Source: Allobosea psychrotolerans
GTDB taxonomy: Bacteria > Pseudomonadota > Alphaproteobacteria > Rhizobiales > Beijerinckiaceae
Assembly (NCBI RefSeq): GCF_002917105.1
Contig: NZ_PQFZ01000002.1
Span: forward strand, 372,001 to 436,000
Length of the DNA stretch: 64,000 nucleotides
Direction of reading: 5' to 3'
Part shown: positions 32,699-45,658 of the stretch, piece after piece
How positions within the stretch are numbered: the first letter of the stretch is position 1
Layout: each line of letters opens with the position of its first letter
Made by a program: the position numbers and the translations under genes
The notes under the pieces: model-generated
Told to the model about the DNA's origin: nothing
What the model saw: only the letters and a program-made list of their open reading frames with translations
The model's database searches: none

Positions 32699-35227
32699 TC
32701 AGGCCTTGGTCAGAGGAACTTTCGGCACGGTCCTGACAAGACGCTGCGTCTTCGGTGCCTCGGGGGCGCCGCCGGGCTTGCCAGCGGAGCCGCCTTTGGC
32801 AGGTCTCTTCGGTGATGTCGAGACCGAAGGCTCGCTCGCCGCCTTGGCGCGCGGCTTGCGCTCGCGCTTTTCACCTGCTGCGGCGACGTCCTTTTCGGGC
32901 TTCGGCTTCACCGGCCCTTCCGGGAACTCTAGCCCCAGGACCTTGATGCCGGTCTCGGACTGGACGACCACGACCTTCACCGCGCCGCCATGCTTCAGGC
33001 GTCCGAACAGCACTTCGTCGGCGAGCGGCGTCTTGATGGTCTGCTGGATCAGGCGAGCCATCGGGCGGGCGCCCATCGCCTCGTCATAGCCGTTCTCGAC
33101 CAGCCATTCGCGCGCCTCGTCGCTGAGTTCGATCGTGACGTTGCGGTCGGCAAGCTGGGCCTCGAGCTGAAGCACGAACTTGTCGACGACGCGGGCCACG
33201 ACCGTCTTCGGCAGATGGCTGAAGGAGACGACGGCATCGAGCCGGTTGCGGAACTCGGGCGCGAACAGCTTGTTGATCGCCTCTGTGTCGTCGCCCTCGC
33301 GCTTCTGGCGGGTGAAGCCATAGGCGTTGCGGGCCATGTCGGCGGCGCCGGCATTGGTCGTCATGATCAGGATGACGTTCCTGAAATCGACCTGCTTGCC
33401 GTTATTGTCGGTCAGTTTGCCGTGGTCCATGACCTGCAACAGGATGTTGAACAGGTCGGGATGGGCCTTTTCGATCTCGTCGAGCAGCAGCACCGAATGC
33501 GGATGCTGGTCGATCTTGTCGGTCAACAGCCCGCCCTGATCGAAGCCGACATAGCCGGGAGGCGCGCCGATCAGCCGCGAAACGGTGTGGCGCTCCATAT
33601 ATTCGGACATGTCGAAGCGCACGAGCTCGACGCCCAGCGACGAGGCGAGCTGGCGTGCGACCTCGGTCTTGCCGACACCGGTTGGGCCGGCAAAGAGATA
33701 GCAGCCGATCGGCTTCTCGCCGTCGCGCAGGCCGGCGCGCGCCAGCTTGATCGACGATGACAAGGCCTCGATCGCCTTTTCCTGGCCGTAGACGGTGCGC
33801 TTCAGCGTGCTCTCGAGATTGCGCAGCACCTCGGCGTCGTCCTTGGAGACGGTCTTGGCCGGGATACGCGCCATCGTCGCGATGGCGGCCTCGACCTCCT
33901 TCACGCCGATGACCTTCTTGCGCTTGTTCTCGGGCACCAGCATCTGCGAGGCGCCGGTCTCGTCGATGACGTCGATCGCCTTGTCCGGCAGCTTGCGGTC
34001 ATGGATGTAGCGGGCCGAGAGCTCGACCGCCGCCTTGATGGCGTCGGCCGTGTAGCGCAGCTTGTGGAACTCTTCGAAATAGGGCTTCAGCCCCTTCAGG
34101 ATCTCGATCGCATCGGGGATCGACGGCTCGTTGACGTCGATCTTCTGGAAGCGGCGCACGAGCGCCCGGTCCTTCTCGAAATACTGGCGATATTCCTTGT
34201 AAGTGGTCGAGCCGATGCAGCGCAGTCCGCCGGAGGCCAAAGCCGGCTTGAGCAAATTGGAGGCGTCCATCGCGCCGCCCGAGGTCGCGCCCGCGCCGAT
34301 CACCGTATGGATCTCGTCGATGAACATGATCGCCTTGGGATGGGCCTCGATCTCCTTCATCACCTGCTTGAGGCGTTCCTCGAAATCGCCGCGATAGCGC
34401 GTGCCTGCGAGCAGCGTGCCCATGTCCAGCGAGAACACGGTCGCGTCCTCCAGAACCTCCGGCACCTCGCCGCGGATGATCTTGAGCGCCAGGCCCTCTG
34501 CGATGGCGGTCTTGCCGACACCGGGCTCGCCGACCAGCAGCGGGTTGTTCTTCTGCCGGCGGCAAAGAATCTGGATGGTGCGCTGGACCTCGGCCTCGCG
34601 CCCGATCAGCGGATCGATGCGGCCGTCGCGTGCCTTGCGGTTGAGGTTGACGCAATAGGCGTCGAGCGCGCTTTCCTTCTTCTTCTTGTCCTTGTCGGCG
34701 TCGTTGCCCTGGTCGGCGGCACGGGAATCGCGCTGCTGCTCGGGCTCTTCCTCGACGCCGCGCACGGGCTTGCTCTCGCTCGCGCCGGGGCGCTTGGCGA
34801 TGCCGTGGCTGATGTAGTTGACCGCGTCGTAGCGGGTCATGTCCTGCTCCTGCAGGAAATAGGCAGCGTGGCTCTCGCGCTCGGCGAACATGGCGACAAG
34901 CACGTTTGCACCGGTCACTTCCTCGCGGCCCGAGGATTGGACGTGGATCACCGCGCGCTGGATCACGCGCTGGAAGCCCGCCGTCGGCTTGGAATCGTCG
35001 CGCCCGTCGGTAACAAGGTTGGTCAGCTCCGCGTCGATGTAATCGACGAGATTGCGCCGCAGCGTGTCGAGATCGACACTGCAGGCACGCATGACCGCCG
35101 CCGCGTCCTGGTCGTCGACCAACGCGAGCAGGAGATGTTCCAGCGTGGCGTATTCGTGGTGGCGTTCATTGGCGAGGGCAAGAGCCCGGTGAAGCGCCTG
35201 TTCGAGACTGCGCGAGAAACTCGGCAC
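32699..35227 (-). CDS. clpA: ATP-dependent Clp protease ATP-binding subunit ClpA
   Basis: This 842-aa AAA+ unfoldase has the Clp N-domain (residues 1-145), a charged linker (about 150-185, including KDKKKKE), Walker A1 GEPGVGKT (233-240), Walker A2 GPTGVGKT near 520 and a ClpP-binding IGF-type loop region. A basic Lys/Pro-rich tail of roughly 75 residues after [11 protein letters not shown] is longer than in E. coli ClpA. It delivers N-degron and other substrates to ClpP. It follows clpS by 61 bp, as usual. Confidence 0.95.
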   Translation of the reverse strand: MPSFSRSLEQALHRALALANERHHEYATLEHLLLALVDDQDAAAVMRACSVDLDTLRRNLVDYIDAELTNLVTDGRDDSKPTAGFQRVIQRAVIHVQSSGREEVTGANVLVAMFAERESHAAYFLQEQDMTRYDAVNYISHGIAKRPGASESKPVRGVEEEPEQQRDSRAADQGNDADKDKKKKESALDAYCVNLNRKARDGRIDPLIGREAEVQRTIQILCRRQKNNPLLVGEPGVGKTAIAEGLALKIIRGEVPEVLEDATVFSLDMGTLLAGTRYRGDFEERLKQVMKEIEAHPKAIMFIDEIHTVIGAGATSGGAMDASNLLKPALASGGLRCIGSTTYKEYRQYFEKDRALVRRFQKIDVNEPSIPDAIEILKGLKPYFEEFHKLRYTADAIKAAVELSARYIHDRKLPDKAIDVIDETGASQMLVPENKRKKVIGVKEVEAAIATMARIPAKTVSKDDAEVLRNLESTLKRTVYGQEKAIEALSSSIKLARAGLRDGEKPIGCYLFAGPTGVGKTEVARQLASSLGVELVRFDMSEYMERHTVSRLIGAPPGYVGFDQGGLLTDKIDQHPHSVLLLDEIEKAHPDLFNILLQVMDHGKLTDNNGKQVDFRNVILIMTTNAGAADMARNAYGFTRQKREGDDTEAINKLFAPEFRNRLDAVVSFSHLPKTVVARVVDKFVLQLEAQLADRNVTIELSDEAREWLVENGYDEAMGARPMARLIQQTIKTPLADEVLFGRLKHGGAVKVVVVQSETGIKVLGLEFPEGPVKPKPEKDVAAAGEKRERKPRAKAASEPSVSTSPKRPAKGGSAGKPGGAPEAPKTQRLVRTVPKVPLTKA

Positions 35228-35288
35228 GGATAGCGCTCCTATTCCGATGTCAGAGGTGAGACCGAATCCAGATCGTCCAAACGCAAGG

Positions 35289-35696
35289 CTACTTCTTCTC
35301 CATCACGCATTGCAGCGGGTGCATGTGCTTGCGTGCAAGATCCATGACGAGTGTCACCTTGGTCTCGGCGACCTCGTATGTGAAGACACCGCATTCGCCG
35401 ACGCCGTTCTGATGCACATGCATCATGATCAGCGTCGCCTCGGCGCGGTCCTTGTTGAAGAAGCGTTCGAGAACGTGAACGACGAACTCCATCGGCGTGT
35501 AGTCATCGTTCAGCAGCAGCACCCGGTAGAGGTTGGGCTTGCGCGTCCGCGTCCGCGTCAGGACGGCCGTCCCTGTCCCGTCCCGACCGCCATCCGACGG
35601 TGCGTTGGGGCGCTTGGGGCGCTCGACCATCTCGGCGGACGAACGTGGCGCAATCACGGCACGCCGATCCGCGCCGCCCCTTGCCTCACCCGTCAT
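35289..35696 (-). CDS. clpS: ClpS adaptor protein
   Basis: This 135-aa protein has the ClpS core [22 protein letters not shown], the [20 protein letters not shown] segment and the substrate-pocket MMHVH residues. It recognises N-end-rule residues and docks on the ClpA N-domain. The first 50 residues are basic and variable. I chose ATG 35696; ATG 35630 (MVERPKRPN) would remove 22 residues. It is divergent from kdsA. Confidence 0.93.
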   Translation of the reverse strand: MTGEARGGADRRAVIAPRSSAEMVERPKRPNAPSDGGRDGTGTAVLTRTRTRKPNLYRVLLLNDDYTPMEFVVHVLERFFNKDRAEATLIMMHVHQNGVGECGVFTYEVAETKVTLVMDLARKHMHPLQCVMEKK

Positions 35697-35897
35697 CGTC
35701 GCTGCTGTTCTCAAGATCGTTTCCCGGCGTTCCCACCCGACATAATGCTTCGTCTGCGAATTTACAGACCTCGCGGCTGCTTCGCCAGTCCGTTTGGCGT
35801 GATGCCTCCCAAGATTGCAGCGCACGGCAGCTCTCGCTTGACCCGCCCATGCCCCGGACCTAAGCCCGGCGGGCATCGTCGCCCAGGAATCTTGCCC

Positions 35898-36767
35898 ATG
35901 ACCGCCAACGCCATCGTCAGCATCGGCGCCGACCTCGCCCGGCCGGTCCGTTTCGGCAACAGCCTGCCGCTTTCGTTGATCGCCGGTCCCTGCCAGATGG
36001 AAAGCCGCGAGCATGCGCTCGAAATGGCCTTCGCCCTGAAGGAGATCTCGGAACGTCTGGACATCGGCATCGTCTTCAAGACCTCCTTCGACAAGGCCAA
36101 CCGCACCAGCGCCCGGGGCCAGCGCGGCATGGGTCTCGAGGCCGCCCTGCCCGTCTTCGCCGAGATCCGCGCGCGCACCGGCATGCCCATGCTCACCGAC
36201 GTGCATGAAGCGAGCCAATGCGCCGCCGTCGCCGAGATCGTCGACGTGCTGCAGATCCCGGCCTTTCTCTGCCGCCAGACCGATCTCCTGGTAGCGGCGG
36301 CCAAGACCGGCCGCGTCGTCAACGTCAAGAAGGGCCAGTTCCTAGCGCCCTGGGACATGGTCAATGTCGCCGCCAAGATCACCGAGAGCGGCAATCCCAA
36401 TGTCATGCTGACCGAGCGCGGCGCCTCCTTCGGCTACAACACGCTCGTCTCCGACATGCGCAGCCTTCCGATCATGGCCGAGATCGGCGCGCCGGTGATC
36501 TTCGACGCCACCCATTCGGTGCAGCAGCCGGGCGGCAAGGGCTCCTCCTCCGGCGGGCAGCGCGAATTCGTGCCGGTGCTGGCCCGGGCCGCCGTCGCTG
36601 TCGGGGTCGCCGGCGTCTTCATCGAGACCCATCCCGATCCGGACACGGCCCCCTCGGACGGCCCCAACATGGTGCCGCTCGCCGACTTCCCTGCGCTCAT
36701 CGCAGAGCTGCAAGGCTTTGACCGGCTTGCCAAGGCACGAGCCTTGCCTACGCTGGCTTATGTCTGA
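35898..36767 (+). CDS. kdsA: 2-dehydro-3-deoxyphosphooctonate aldolase (KDO8P synthase)
   Basis: This 289-aa enzyme condenses arabinose 5-phosphate with phosphoenolpyruvate for lipopolysaccharide core. Family motifs are [47 protein letters not shown] and [12 protein letters not shown]. The cysteine in GPCQMES is the metal-binding residue of the metal-dependent class, absent from E. coli-type enzymes. I chose ATG 35898; the frame upstream is antisense to clpS. The stop overlaps the MFS start by 8 bp. Confidence 0.95.
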   Translation: MTANAIVSIGADLARPVRFGNSLPLSLIAGPCQMESREHALEMAFALKEISERLDIGIVFKTSFDKANRTSARGQRGMGLEAALPVFAEIRARTGMPMLTDVHEASQCAAVAEIVDVLQIPAFLCRQTDLLVAAAKTGRVVNVKKGQFLAPWDMVNVAAKITESGNPNVMLTERGASFGYNTLVSDMRSLPIMAEIGAPVIFDATHSVQQPGGKGSSSGGQREFVPVLARAAVAVGVAGVFIETHPDPDTAPSDGPNMVPLADFPALIAELQGFDRLAKARALPTLAYV

Positions 36768-37962
36768 AAGCTCTGCCGCCGCGCCAAGCCCTGCCTCGCT
36801 ACGCTCACTCATCCTCGTTCTTGGAGCCTGCGGCTTCGCATCGACCTTCACGATGCGGATCGTCGACCCGCTGATCCCGACGCTGGCGAACGAATTCGCA
36901 CAGACAGTGCCGCAGATCGTGGCGATGGTGACGGCGTTCTCGCTGTCTTACGCGCTGGGCCAGCCTTTCCTCGGTCCGATCGCCGATTCGATCGGCAAGG
37001 TGCGCACCATCCTGATCTGCCTGACCGTCCTGGCCACGCTCTCGACCATCGCAGCCTTCTCCTGGTCCTACGAGGCGATGACAGTGCTGCGCGCGCTGAC
37101 CGGCATCGCCTCGGGCGGCGTCATTCCCATCGCAATGGCGGCGATCGGCGATCGTGCCCCGATGCAGGAGCGCCAGGTCGCGCTCGGCCGCTTCCTCGTT
37201 CTGATGATCGTGGGGCAGATGTCGGGTTCGGCCTGCTCCGGGCTGATCGCGACCCATGCCGGTTGGCGCGCGGCCTTCCTGTCGGCGGCGGCGATCGCTG
37301 TCCTGGCGGCACTTCTCGTCGCATTCGTGTTGAAGCCGCGCCGCAATGTCGCGCGCCAGCCCTTGAGCCTCTCCGGCGCGATCGCGAACTACAAGACGGT
37401 GTTCTCAAACCCCAAGACCAAGCTGCTCTACGGCCTCGTCGTCACCGAAGGCACACTGCTCTTCGGCATCCCGTCCTATGTCGCCGCGATCCTGGCCGAA
37501 CGCTCGGGGGTCGGCCCCGCACAAGCCGGCCTCGCCATCGCCGGCATGGGCTTCGGTTGCCTGGTTTACGGGCTTCTGACCAGGATCCTGGTCGAGCGCC
37601 TTGGCCCCTCGCTGATGACGCGCGTCGGCGGGGCCATCTGCGCCTGTGCGCTCGCGCTGTTTGCCTTCGACTGGCCCTGGTGGAGCGCCGTCATCCTGTT
37701 CAGCTTCCAGGGTTTCGGCTTCTTCCTGCTGCACGGCACCTTCCAGGCGCAGGCGACGGAACTGGCGCCGAGCGTGCGCGGATCGGCGGTCGCCCTCTTC
37801 GCCTGCTGCTTCTTTCTTGGTCAGGCGATGGGGCCGGTGGTGATGGGCGTGCTGATGCACCTCATCGGCACCAGCGCCGCCATCGTGATCTTCGCCATCG
37901 CGATCGCCACGCTCGGGCAGCTCACGCCGCGCATTCTGCCGCTGGCCGGCAGCCGAACCTGA
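36760..37962 (+). CDS. MFS transporter
   Basis: This 400-aa protein has about 12 hydrophobic segments. The loop [18 protein letters not shown] matches the MFS motif between helices 2 and 3, and [11 protein letters not shown] sits in the central cytoplasmic area, suggesting the drug/sugar-efflux AraJ-like branch. The ATG overlaps the kdsA stop, and its stop abuts the convergent queF stop. The substrate cannot be inferred. Confidence 0.88.
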   Translation: MSESSAAAPSPASLRSLILVLGACGFASTFTMRIVDPLIPTLANEFAQTVPQIVAMVTAFSLSYALGQPFLGPIADSIGKVRTILICLTVLATLSTIAAFSWSYEAMTVLRALTGIASGGVIPIAMAAIGDRAPMQERQVALGRFLVLMIVGQMSGSACSGLIATHAGWRAAFLSAAAIAVLAALLVAFVLKPRRNVARQPLSLSGAIANYKTVFSNPKTKLLYGLVVTEGTLLFGIPSYVAAILAERSGVGPAQAGLAIAGMGFGCLVYGLLTRILVERLGPSLMTRVGGAICACALALFAFDWPWWSAVILFSFQGFGFFLLHGTFQAQATELAPSVRGSAVALFACCFFLGQAMGPVVMGVLMHLIGTSAAIVIFAIAIATLGQLTPRILPLAGSRT

Positions 37963-39831
<1,869 letters not shown>

Positions 39832-39838
39832 GGCACTC

Positions 39839-39945
39839 AAGCGTTTTCGCGCGAAGCGACTACCGGTTCGCGCGAAAAAAAATGCGATAAAACAAGCAGC
39901 TAGAGCGTTTTCGCGATTCGGAGAAACGCGGAAATGCTCTAGACC
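39839..39945. repeat. RIME-like intergenic repeat after eno
   Basis: GCGTTTTCGCGCGAAGCGA, ACCGGTTCGCGCGAA and GCGATAAAACAA match the copy at 31073-31180. The second half holds GAGCGTTTTCGCGATT and ends in GCTCTAGA. The first half can form a hairpin (TTCGCGCGAA-type), so it may stabilise or terminate the eno transcript. Confidence 0.75.
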
Positions 39946-39953
39946 CAAACCTG

Positions 39954-40652
39954 CTAAAGGCGCGGCAACAGGCTGGACGCTCGCGACAGCGTCCAGAAAC
40001 CCGCCGCGCCGACGGTTCCAACAGCGCTCGACATGACGTCGCCGACGCGCGCAACCGACGCGGGCACGGCCCGGCCGAGGATCGTCGGCGCCGTCCGCGC
40101 CACAGCCACGGGTTCGATCCCGTCCGACACTGCAGCGGCTTCGACCACCTGGACGGCCGGCAAGATCAATCGCGGCGCCGCTTCCGCGACCTGATGCTGG
40201 CGCTCGCCGGCCGGCGCGGTCTTCTCACCCGCAGACGCGGTCTTGCGGACCGGAGGCAGCACCTGCGCCGTCCGCGCATGAACCTCCGCAGTCACGACCG
40301 GGCTGGGCTGAGGCGCCGGCGGCAATCCGATCTCGGGCTGCGCCCAGGCCACCGCCATAGGCATCGCCGAAGCAGCCGGCACGATCAGGCCGCGCGCACT
40401 GAGCGATTGCGTCAGCGCCTCGCCGCCCCCCGCATCGTGATGGCGCTCCCTGATCTTGCCATCCGGCGCGACGGGAGAGACCCAGCCCTGAGATTCGGCC
40501 TTCGCCGCGATAAGGCCGGGTGCGGTCGTGACCGCATCGGGCAAGGCGAGAAAAGCCGCCGCGACCGCAGACGCCACGATCGAGACCGCGGCCTGGTTGC
40601 CGACATGGCCGACAAAGCGCTTCGAACCGGCGAAGACGGAGGAAAGGGACAT
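39954..40652 (-). CDS. hypothetical Ala/Pro-rich protein with N-terminal hydrophobic segment
   Basis: This 232-aa protein has a hydrophobic N-terminal stretch (QAAVSIVASAVAAAFLALPD, about residues 20-39) that could be an anchor or signal. A low-complexity Ala/Pro/Val-rich region follows with no recognised domain. Codon use matches neighbours, and a large overlapping antisense frame does not look coding. Function is unknown; it may be an envelope-associated linker protein. Confidence 0.5.
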   Translation of the reverse strand: MSLSSVFAGSKRFVGHVGNQAAVSIVASAVAAAFLALPDAVTTAPGLIAAKAESQGWVSPVAPDGKIRERHHDAGGGEALTQSLSARGLIVPAASAMPMAVAWAQPEIGLPPAPQPSPVVTAEVHARTAQVLPPVRKTASAGEKTAPAGERQHQVAEAAPRLILPAVQVVEAAAVSDGIEPVAVARTAPTILGRAVPASVARVGDVMSSAVGTVGAAGFWTLSRASSLLPRL

Positions 40653-40850
40653 ATTCGGTTCTCCATGAACCTGCCCAGGGAACCGCCTGCAGCCGGCGCG
40701 AGAAAGGCTGAAGCAAGGTGCAATTGCGATCGATTATCTCGGTTTGTTTCTGCCGCGCCGCAAAGTCTCTGCTGCACTGCGAAAAATCGCACAGCTCCCA
40801 TGCATCCCACCCTCTAACGGCGGAGACGACCGAAGCGATAACAAGGGATC

Positions 40851-41840
40851 ATGCACAAGCCCGCACCGCTTTCGGAGTCCATGCTGGCGCGAGACCGCCT
40901 GCGCTGGCGGCTCGCCTTCGGCGGCATGGTCGTGGCCATGGTGATCTTCGGCGCGAACTTCGTCGTCAGCCGGCAGGCCATCCTCAACGGACTCAGCCCG
41001 CATGACTTGCTGGCGCTGCGCTTCGGCACGGCCGGGCTCATCCTGCTGCCGACCTTCCTTTCCGGCGGCTTCTCCACTTGCGGAGGGGTGGGCTGGGGCC
41101 GGGGCGCCACGCTCGCGATCATGAGCGGGCTGCCGATGAGCTATCTGCTGCTGACCGGGCTGGCCTATGCGCCCGCAGCCCATGGCGCGACGATCGGCCC
41201 GGGACTGGTGACGGTGATCGGCATCGTCGGCGGCGTCGTTCTGTTCGCTACGGTGCTGACACGGCAGCTCGTCCTCGGAATCGGCGCGGTGCTGTTCGGG
41301 CTCGCCTGCCTTGCCGTCGCCGGCAGCACGCACACCAATCCCACGATCCTTCTCGGCGATCTCTGCTTTCTCGGCGTCGGGCTGATCTGGGGATGCTACC
41401 CCTTGCTGATCCAGCTCTGGCGCGTCGATGCGCTGAAGGCGACCGCGATCGTCTCGGTGCTGTCGATGGCCTACCTGCCCTTTTACGCGCTGTTCTATTT
41501 TCGCGGCTTCGATGTCGCGCCCTGGTGGGTCATCGCGCTGCACGCCATCAATCAGGGCGTGCTCAACGTGATCCTGGGCCTGTGGATCTGGAGCTGGGCC
41601 GCGCGCGTGCTGGGCCCGGCCGTGGTCGGCCGTTTCCCGCCGATGATCCCCGTCATCGGCACGCTGCTGGGCATCCCCGTCCTTGGCGAAATCCCCAGCG
41701 GCCTCCAGATCGCCGGTATCGGGCTGATCATCGGCGGCTTGTTCGTCGCATCCTGGCGGCGCTCAGCCCCGGCCGCGCTTGAGCTGCATCAGGCCGAGAT
41801 TCCAGACTATGCAGATGGCGAGCGCCAGGCCCAGCGATAG
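40851..41840 (+). CDS. EamA/DMT-family transporter
   Basis: This 329-aa membrane protein has ten predicted hydrophobic segments in two EamA repeats (FGANFVVSRQAIL and WSWAARVLGPAVVGRFPPMIP). It is a drug/metabolite exporter of unknown specificity. ATG at residue 11 (40881) is an alternative start. Its last 78 bp overlap the convergent membrane protein gene at 41763. Confidence 0.87.
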   Translation: MHKPAPLSESMLARDRLRWRLAFGGMVVAMVIFGANFVVSRQAILNGLSPHDLLALRFGTAGLILLPTFLSGGFSTCGGVGWGRGATLAIMSGLPMSYLLLTGLAYAPAAHGATIGPGLVTVIGIVGGVVLFATVLTRQLVLGIGAVLFGLACLAVAGSTHTNPTILLGDLCFLGVGLIWGCYPLLIQLWRVDALKATAIVSVLSMAYLPFYALFYFRGFDVAPWWVIALHAINQGVLNVILGLWIWSWAARVLGPAVVGRFPPMIPVIGTLLGIPVLGEIPSGLQIAGIGLIIGGLFVASWRRSAPAALELHQAEIPDYADGERQAQR

Positions 41841-42548
41841 GCCGGAACCGAGCGCCACGGCGCTGAGATGGACGCTGCCGATCGCCAGCCCGAAGCCGAT
41901 CAGCCCGAGTGCGCTGTTGGCGATGACGGCCGCCATGGCCGGCCCGCCGATGCGCGGCTGAAGCATCGCGATCATGCTCGACAGCACGACCGGAAACGCG
42001 GCGAGCACGCCCGACCAGGCCGGGCCGACATGGCTGCTGACGGTGGTGACGGTGCCCGCCAGCATGGCGACAGCGCCCGCGCGCAACGGGATCGCATACC
42101 AGGGCCGGGCCGACACCGCCTTCGGCCGCGCCGCGAGATAGGGCCGGAACAGCCGGTGCAGCGCGCCGAAGCCGACGACGGTGGCGCAGATCAGAACGAT
42201 GAAGGATGGTTCGAGCGCCCGCAGCGTCATCGCGGCGATCAACCAGGCCGCCAGCGCCGCACCAAGGCTGAGCAGCGTGCCGAAGCGCTGAGCCAGCAGG
42301 ACATAGGCCAGCGACAACCCGGTATTGGCGAGATTGGCGGACATGCTGCCAAGCGCACCGGCAGCCAGGAAAGCAGGCTCGTGCTCCAGGGCGAGGAAGA
42401 CATAGACCGGTCCCGCCGAGATCGGCAGCGTCGCGATCATCGCCGCGACCATCGGCCCGGAGCGCTCTGCCAGCAGCGAACAGCCGACGACGACCGACGC
42501 AGCGACCGCCATCTTGGCGAATAGCAGGATGAACCAGGGATCAATCAC
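41763..42548 (-). CDS. multi-pass membrane protein of unknown function, 261 aa
   Basis: GTG 42548 overlaps the tgt stop (GTGA) and begins [22 protein letters not shown]. About eight hydrophobic segments are visible, with [23 protein letters not shown] and a repeat-like [15 protein letters not shown] do not recognise the family. The frame extends further upstream inside tgt, but that part has no membrane character. It is translationally coupled to tgt. Confidence 0.7.
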   Translation of the reverse strand: MIDPWFILLFAKMAVAASVVVGCSLLAERSGPMVAAMIATLPISAGPVYVFLALEHEPAFLAAGALGSMSANLANTGLSLAYVLLAQRFGTLLSLGAALAAWLIAAMTLRALEPSFIVLICATVVGFGALHRLFRPYLAARPKAVSARPWYAIPLRAGAVAMLAGTVTTVSSHVGPAWSGVLAAFPVVLSSMIAMLQPRIGGPAMAAVIANSALGLIGFGLAIGSVHLSAVALGSGLSLGLALAICIVWNLGLMQLKRGRG

Positions 42549-43711
42549 GCCGGCTCGCCGACGGTTTCTCCCCGCGCCCAGCCTTCCTTGGTCTCGGCGA
42601 TGAACTCCTGGAGCCGCCCCTCGGCAATCGCGGCGCGCAGGCCCGCCATCAGCTCCTGATAATAAGCGAGATTGACCCAGGTCAGCAGCATCTTGCCGAG
42701 CATCTCCTCGGACTTGACAAGGTGGTGCAGATAGGCGCGTGCGTAGCCATTGGCAGCTTGGCAGGATGATTGCGGGTCGATCGGCCGCGGATCCTCGGCA
42801 TGCTTGGCGTTCTTCAGATTCATCCGGCCGAAGCGCGTGAAGATCTGGCCATGGCGGCCGGCGCGCGTCGGCATCACGCAATCGAACATGTCGATGCCGC
42901 GCGAGACCGCCTCGACGAGATCATCGGGCGTGCCGACGCCCATCAGATAGCGCGGCTTCTCCGTCGGAAGATGCGGTTCGACCGTCTCGATCATCGCGAG
43001 CATGACATCCTGCGGCTCGCCGACAGCCAGCCCGCCGATGGCGTAGCCCTTGAGATCCATGGCGACGAGTTCGCGCGCACTCTCGATCCTGAGCGCCGGC
43101 ACGGCCCCGCCCTGGACGATGCCGAAGAGCGCCCGCCCTGCCGGATTGCCGAAGGCTGCCTTGCAGCGTTCCGCCCAGCGCAGCGACAGACGCATCGCTT
43201 TTTCCGCCACCTTGTCCTCGCAAGGCAGCGAGACGCATTCATCGAGCTGCATCACGATGTCGGAGCCGAGCAGGTTCTGGATCTCGACCGAGCGCTCGGG
43301 GGTGAGCACATGCTTCGAGCCGTCGATATGCGACTGGAAGGTGACGCCCTCCTCCGTCAGCTTGCGCAGCTGGGAGAGCGACATCACCTGGAAGCCGCCG
43401 GAATCAGTCAGGATCGGGTGCGGCCAGTTCATGAACTTGTGCAGGCCGCCGAGTTTCGCCACGCGCTCCGCGCCGGGCCGCAGCATCAGATGATAGGTGT
43501 TGCCGAGCACGACATCGGCGCCGAGCGCCTTGACCTGTTCGGGATACATGCCCTTGACGGTCGCTGCGGTGCCGACCGGCATGAAGGCGGGCGTCCGAAT
43601 GACGCCGCGCGGCATGCGGATCTCGCCGGTGCGGGCGGCACCGTCGCGGGCAGCGAGATGGAAGCTGAAATCGGTCACCGTGGCGCCGGCTATCTTGGAG
43701 TTGGTCATCAT
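42545..43711 (-). CDS. tgt: tRNA-guanine transglycosylase with altered zinc site
   Basis: This 388-aa enzyme exchanges guanine-34 for preQ1 in Q-family tRNAs. It retains [12 protein letters not shown], the nucleophile region [13 protein letters not shown] and AYLHHL. The usual Cys-x-Cys-x2-Cys and distal His that bind zinc appear as S315, C317, A320 and V346, so three of four ligands are lost. Overall length and catalytic residues are normal, and queF is nearby, so it is probably still active without zinc. ATG 43708 is an alternative start. Confidence 0.93.
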   Translation of the reverse strand: MMTNSKIAGATVTDFSFHLAARDGAARTGEIRMPRGVIRTPAFMPVGTAATVKGMYPEQVKALGADVVLGNTYHLMLRPGAERVAKLGGLHKFMNWPHPILTDSGGFQVMSLSQLRKLTEEGVTFQSHIDGSKHVLTPERSVEIQNLLGSDIVMQLDECVSLPCEDKVAEKAMRLSLRWAERCKAAFGNPAGRALFGIVQGGAVPALRIESARELVAMDLKGYAIGGLAVGEPQDVMLAMIETVEPHLPTEKPRYLMGVGTPDDLVEAVSRGIDMFDCVMPTRAGRHGQIFTRFGRMNLKNAKHAEDPRPIDPQSSCQAANGYARAYLHHLVKSEEMLGKMLLTWVNLAYYQELMAGLRAAIAEGRLQEFIAETKEGWARGETVGEPA

Positions 43712-43760
43712 GGCGCTGCGAGGTAGCGCAGCGCGGAGCGCAGCGAAAGGGCCCGCTCCG

Positions 43761-44624
43761 TTATTGCGGCTCCTCCTTGGCCAGGGCCGCGACCAAATGA
43801 CGAGCCAACGCCGAAGCCGCCGGCGTCGGCTCCTCACTGAGGTGCAGCCGGATATCTGCCGCCGGAAGCCCAGGCAAACCATCATCGGCGCCCAGCATCC
43901 GCAGGCTGGAGGGGCAGGTGCCGGCCTTGACTACAGTCACCGCGAGCCCGGCCGCGGCAATGGCCTCGGCCGCGCCAAGGCTGTGATTGACGAAGGCGAG
44001 GCGCCAGGGCACGCCCGCCGCATCCAGCGCCGTCATGGCCCATTGCCGGAACAGACAGCCCTGCGGATAAAGCGCCACCGGCAGCGGGCTGAGCGACAAC
44101 GCCGAATGCGTTGCTCCGACTGCCCAGGCCGCCTGCTCACGACGCAGGAAGGTGCCGCCGCCTTGCCCCTGCGGGTGCATGGCAATGACGAGATCGAAGT
44201 TTTCGCCGAGGCGCTCGGTCATGGCCGCAGTGAGGCCGGTCTGCATCTCGATCTGAATGCAGGGGAAATGCGCGACGAAAGTCGCTAGCGCGGGCGGCAC
44301 CAGCAGCGTTCCGTAATCCTCCATGACGCCGAGCCGGACCCGGCCTTCAAGGCGGCTTTCGCCGAGGCGCGCGATCGCTTCCCGGTTCATCGCCAGAATC
44401 CGGCGGGCATAGCCGAGCAGCGACTCGCCCGAAGCGCTTAGCGCAACATGTGCCGTGCTGCGCTGGAAGAGCTCGTGCCCCAACCTCTGCTCCAGCCGCT
44501 TCACTTGCATGCTCACGGCCGACTGGGTGCGATTGAGCTTCGCGGCCGCGCGAGTGAACGACTGCAGGTCGGCCACGGCCAGGAAGGCCTGAAGCAGGGC
44601 GGGATCGAGAGCAACGTCCTTCAT
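43761..44624 (-). CDS. LysR-family regulator
   Basis: This 287-aa protein has an N-terminal helix-turn-helix ([21 protein letters not shown], about residues 21-41) and a ligand-binding domain. It is divergent from the EamA exporter at 44750, so it probably controls that gene, an arrangement common for LysR-exporter pairs. The stop is 49 bp from tgt on the same strand. The ligand is unknown. Confidence 0.87.
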   Translation of the reverse strand: MKDVALDPALLQAFLAVADLQSFTRAAAKLNRTQSAVSMQVKRLEQRLGHELFQRSTAHVALSASGESLLGYARRILAMNREAIARLGESRLEGRVRLGVMEDYGTLLVPPALATFVAHFPCIQIEMQTGLTAAMTERLGENFDLVIAMHPQGQGGGTFLRREQAAWAVGATHSALSLSPLPVALYPQGCLFRQWAMTALDAAGVPWRLAFVNHSLGAAEAIAAAGLAVTVVKAGTCPSSLRMLGADDGLPGLPAADIRLHLSEEPTPAASALARHLVAALAKEEPQ

Positions 44625-44710
44625 AATGATCCTTGATGAAGCCTATCCCATAAATTCCATTCCCTGAAAGGTATGGTCTCCCGCACAAGCGAAGCAAGCG
44701 GAAGCGCCGA

Positions 44711-44746
44711 GGATCGACGGCAAGGATCGACGGGCAAGGATCAACG
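44711..44746 (+). repeat. three short GGATCGACGG(G)CAA direct repeats
   Basis: Units at 44711-44723 and 44724-44737 differ by one inserted base, and a partial third unit follows at 44738. The last unit supplies the AAGGA ribosome-binding site of the EamA gene at 44750. Slippage here could change the spacer length in front of that gene. Confidence 0.6.
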
Positions 44747-44749
44747 CGT

Positions 44750-45658
44750 ATGAGCGAAATCATCGGCGTGCTGGCGGCGATACTGTCGAGTGCGATCGGA
44801 GGCACGTCCATCGCCGCGACCCGCTATGTCGTCGGGCACACAGATCCGCTGACGCTCGGAGCGCTACGCTTCGGCATCGGCTTCATCGGGCTTCTGCCGC
44901 TTGCCTTGCTGCAAAGCGAACGCTGGCCAGCGCGGGCGGACTGGGCCTATCTGATCGCGTTGGGGAGCCTGTTCTTCGGACTCTTCCCAATCCTGTTCAA
45001 CGCCTCGCTGATATACACGACAGCAGCGCGCGGCGCGCTCGCCCTGTCGACCTTGCCGCTGTTGACCATGGCGGTTGCGGCGCTGCTCCGGGTCGAGCCG
45101 CTCACACCGCAGAAATCGTTCGGCGTCCTGATCGCCATGGCAGGCGTGGCGCTCGCCTTGCTCAGCGGATTGGAGCACGCACCGACCGGCGCCTGGCGCG
45201 GCGATCTCATGATGATGGCCGCCGCCATGTGCATGGCGCTCTATAGTGTCTGGTCGCGCCCGTTGATCCGCCGCTCAGGAGCCACGACCTTCACGACACT
45301 GGCGATGGCCACGGGCGCCTGCGAGCTGATCGCATTGTCGGCGTTCGGCGGTGGCTTGCAGCGCGTGGCTCAGACCGGCCCCGAGCAATGGCTCGCCTTC
45401 GCCTATATCGGCCTTGCCGGCAGCGCGCTCGCGTTTTTCCTCTGGTCGTTTGCGCTGGGGCGCACCTCACCGACGCGCGTGGCGGTTTCCGTCACCGTCA
45501 ATCCGGTGATGGCCGCTTTGACAGGGGCATGGCTGCTCGACGAAGCCGTGGGCTGGAATGTCATCCTGGGACTGGTCGCGGTCATCCTCGGAATCGGGCT
45601 GGCGACGATCACCTGGCCGACCAATGGCAGACGGCCTCAGCCCAGCGCGTCAGCATAG
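44750..45658 (+). CDS. EamA/DMT-family transporter
   Basis: This 302-aa protein has ten hydrophobic segments in two EamA halves (SAIGGTSIAATRYVVGHTDPLTLGALRFGIGF at the start; RVAVSVTVNPVMAALTGAWLLDEAVGW near the end). It is probably an exporter controlled by the divergent LysR gene. AAGGA lies 9 bp before the ATG. Its 3' end overlaps the convergent ArsC-like gene by 22 bp. Confidence 0.88.
   Translation: MSEIIGVLAAILSSAIGGTSIAATRYVVGHTDPLTLGALRFGIGFIGLLPLALLQSERWPARADWAYLIALGSLFFGLFPILFNASLIYTTAARGALALSTLPLLTMAVAALLRVEPLTPQKSFGVLIAMAGVALALLSGLEHAPTGAWRGDLMMMAAAMCMALYSVWSRPLIRRSGATTFTTLAMATGACELIALSAFGGGLQRVAQTGPEQWLAFAYIGLAGSALAFFLWSFALGRTSPTRVAVSVTVNPVMAALTGAWLLDEAVGWNVILGLVAVILGIGLATITWPTNGRRPQPSASA

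Noticed and set aside
44625..44749. LysR operator between the LysR gene and EamA gene
   Set aside because: A T-N11-A-like arrangement around ATTCCATTCCC is imperfect, so no site is claimed.
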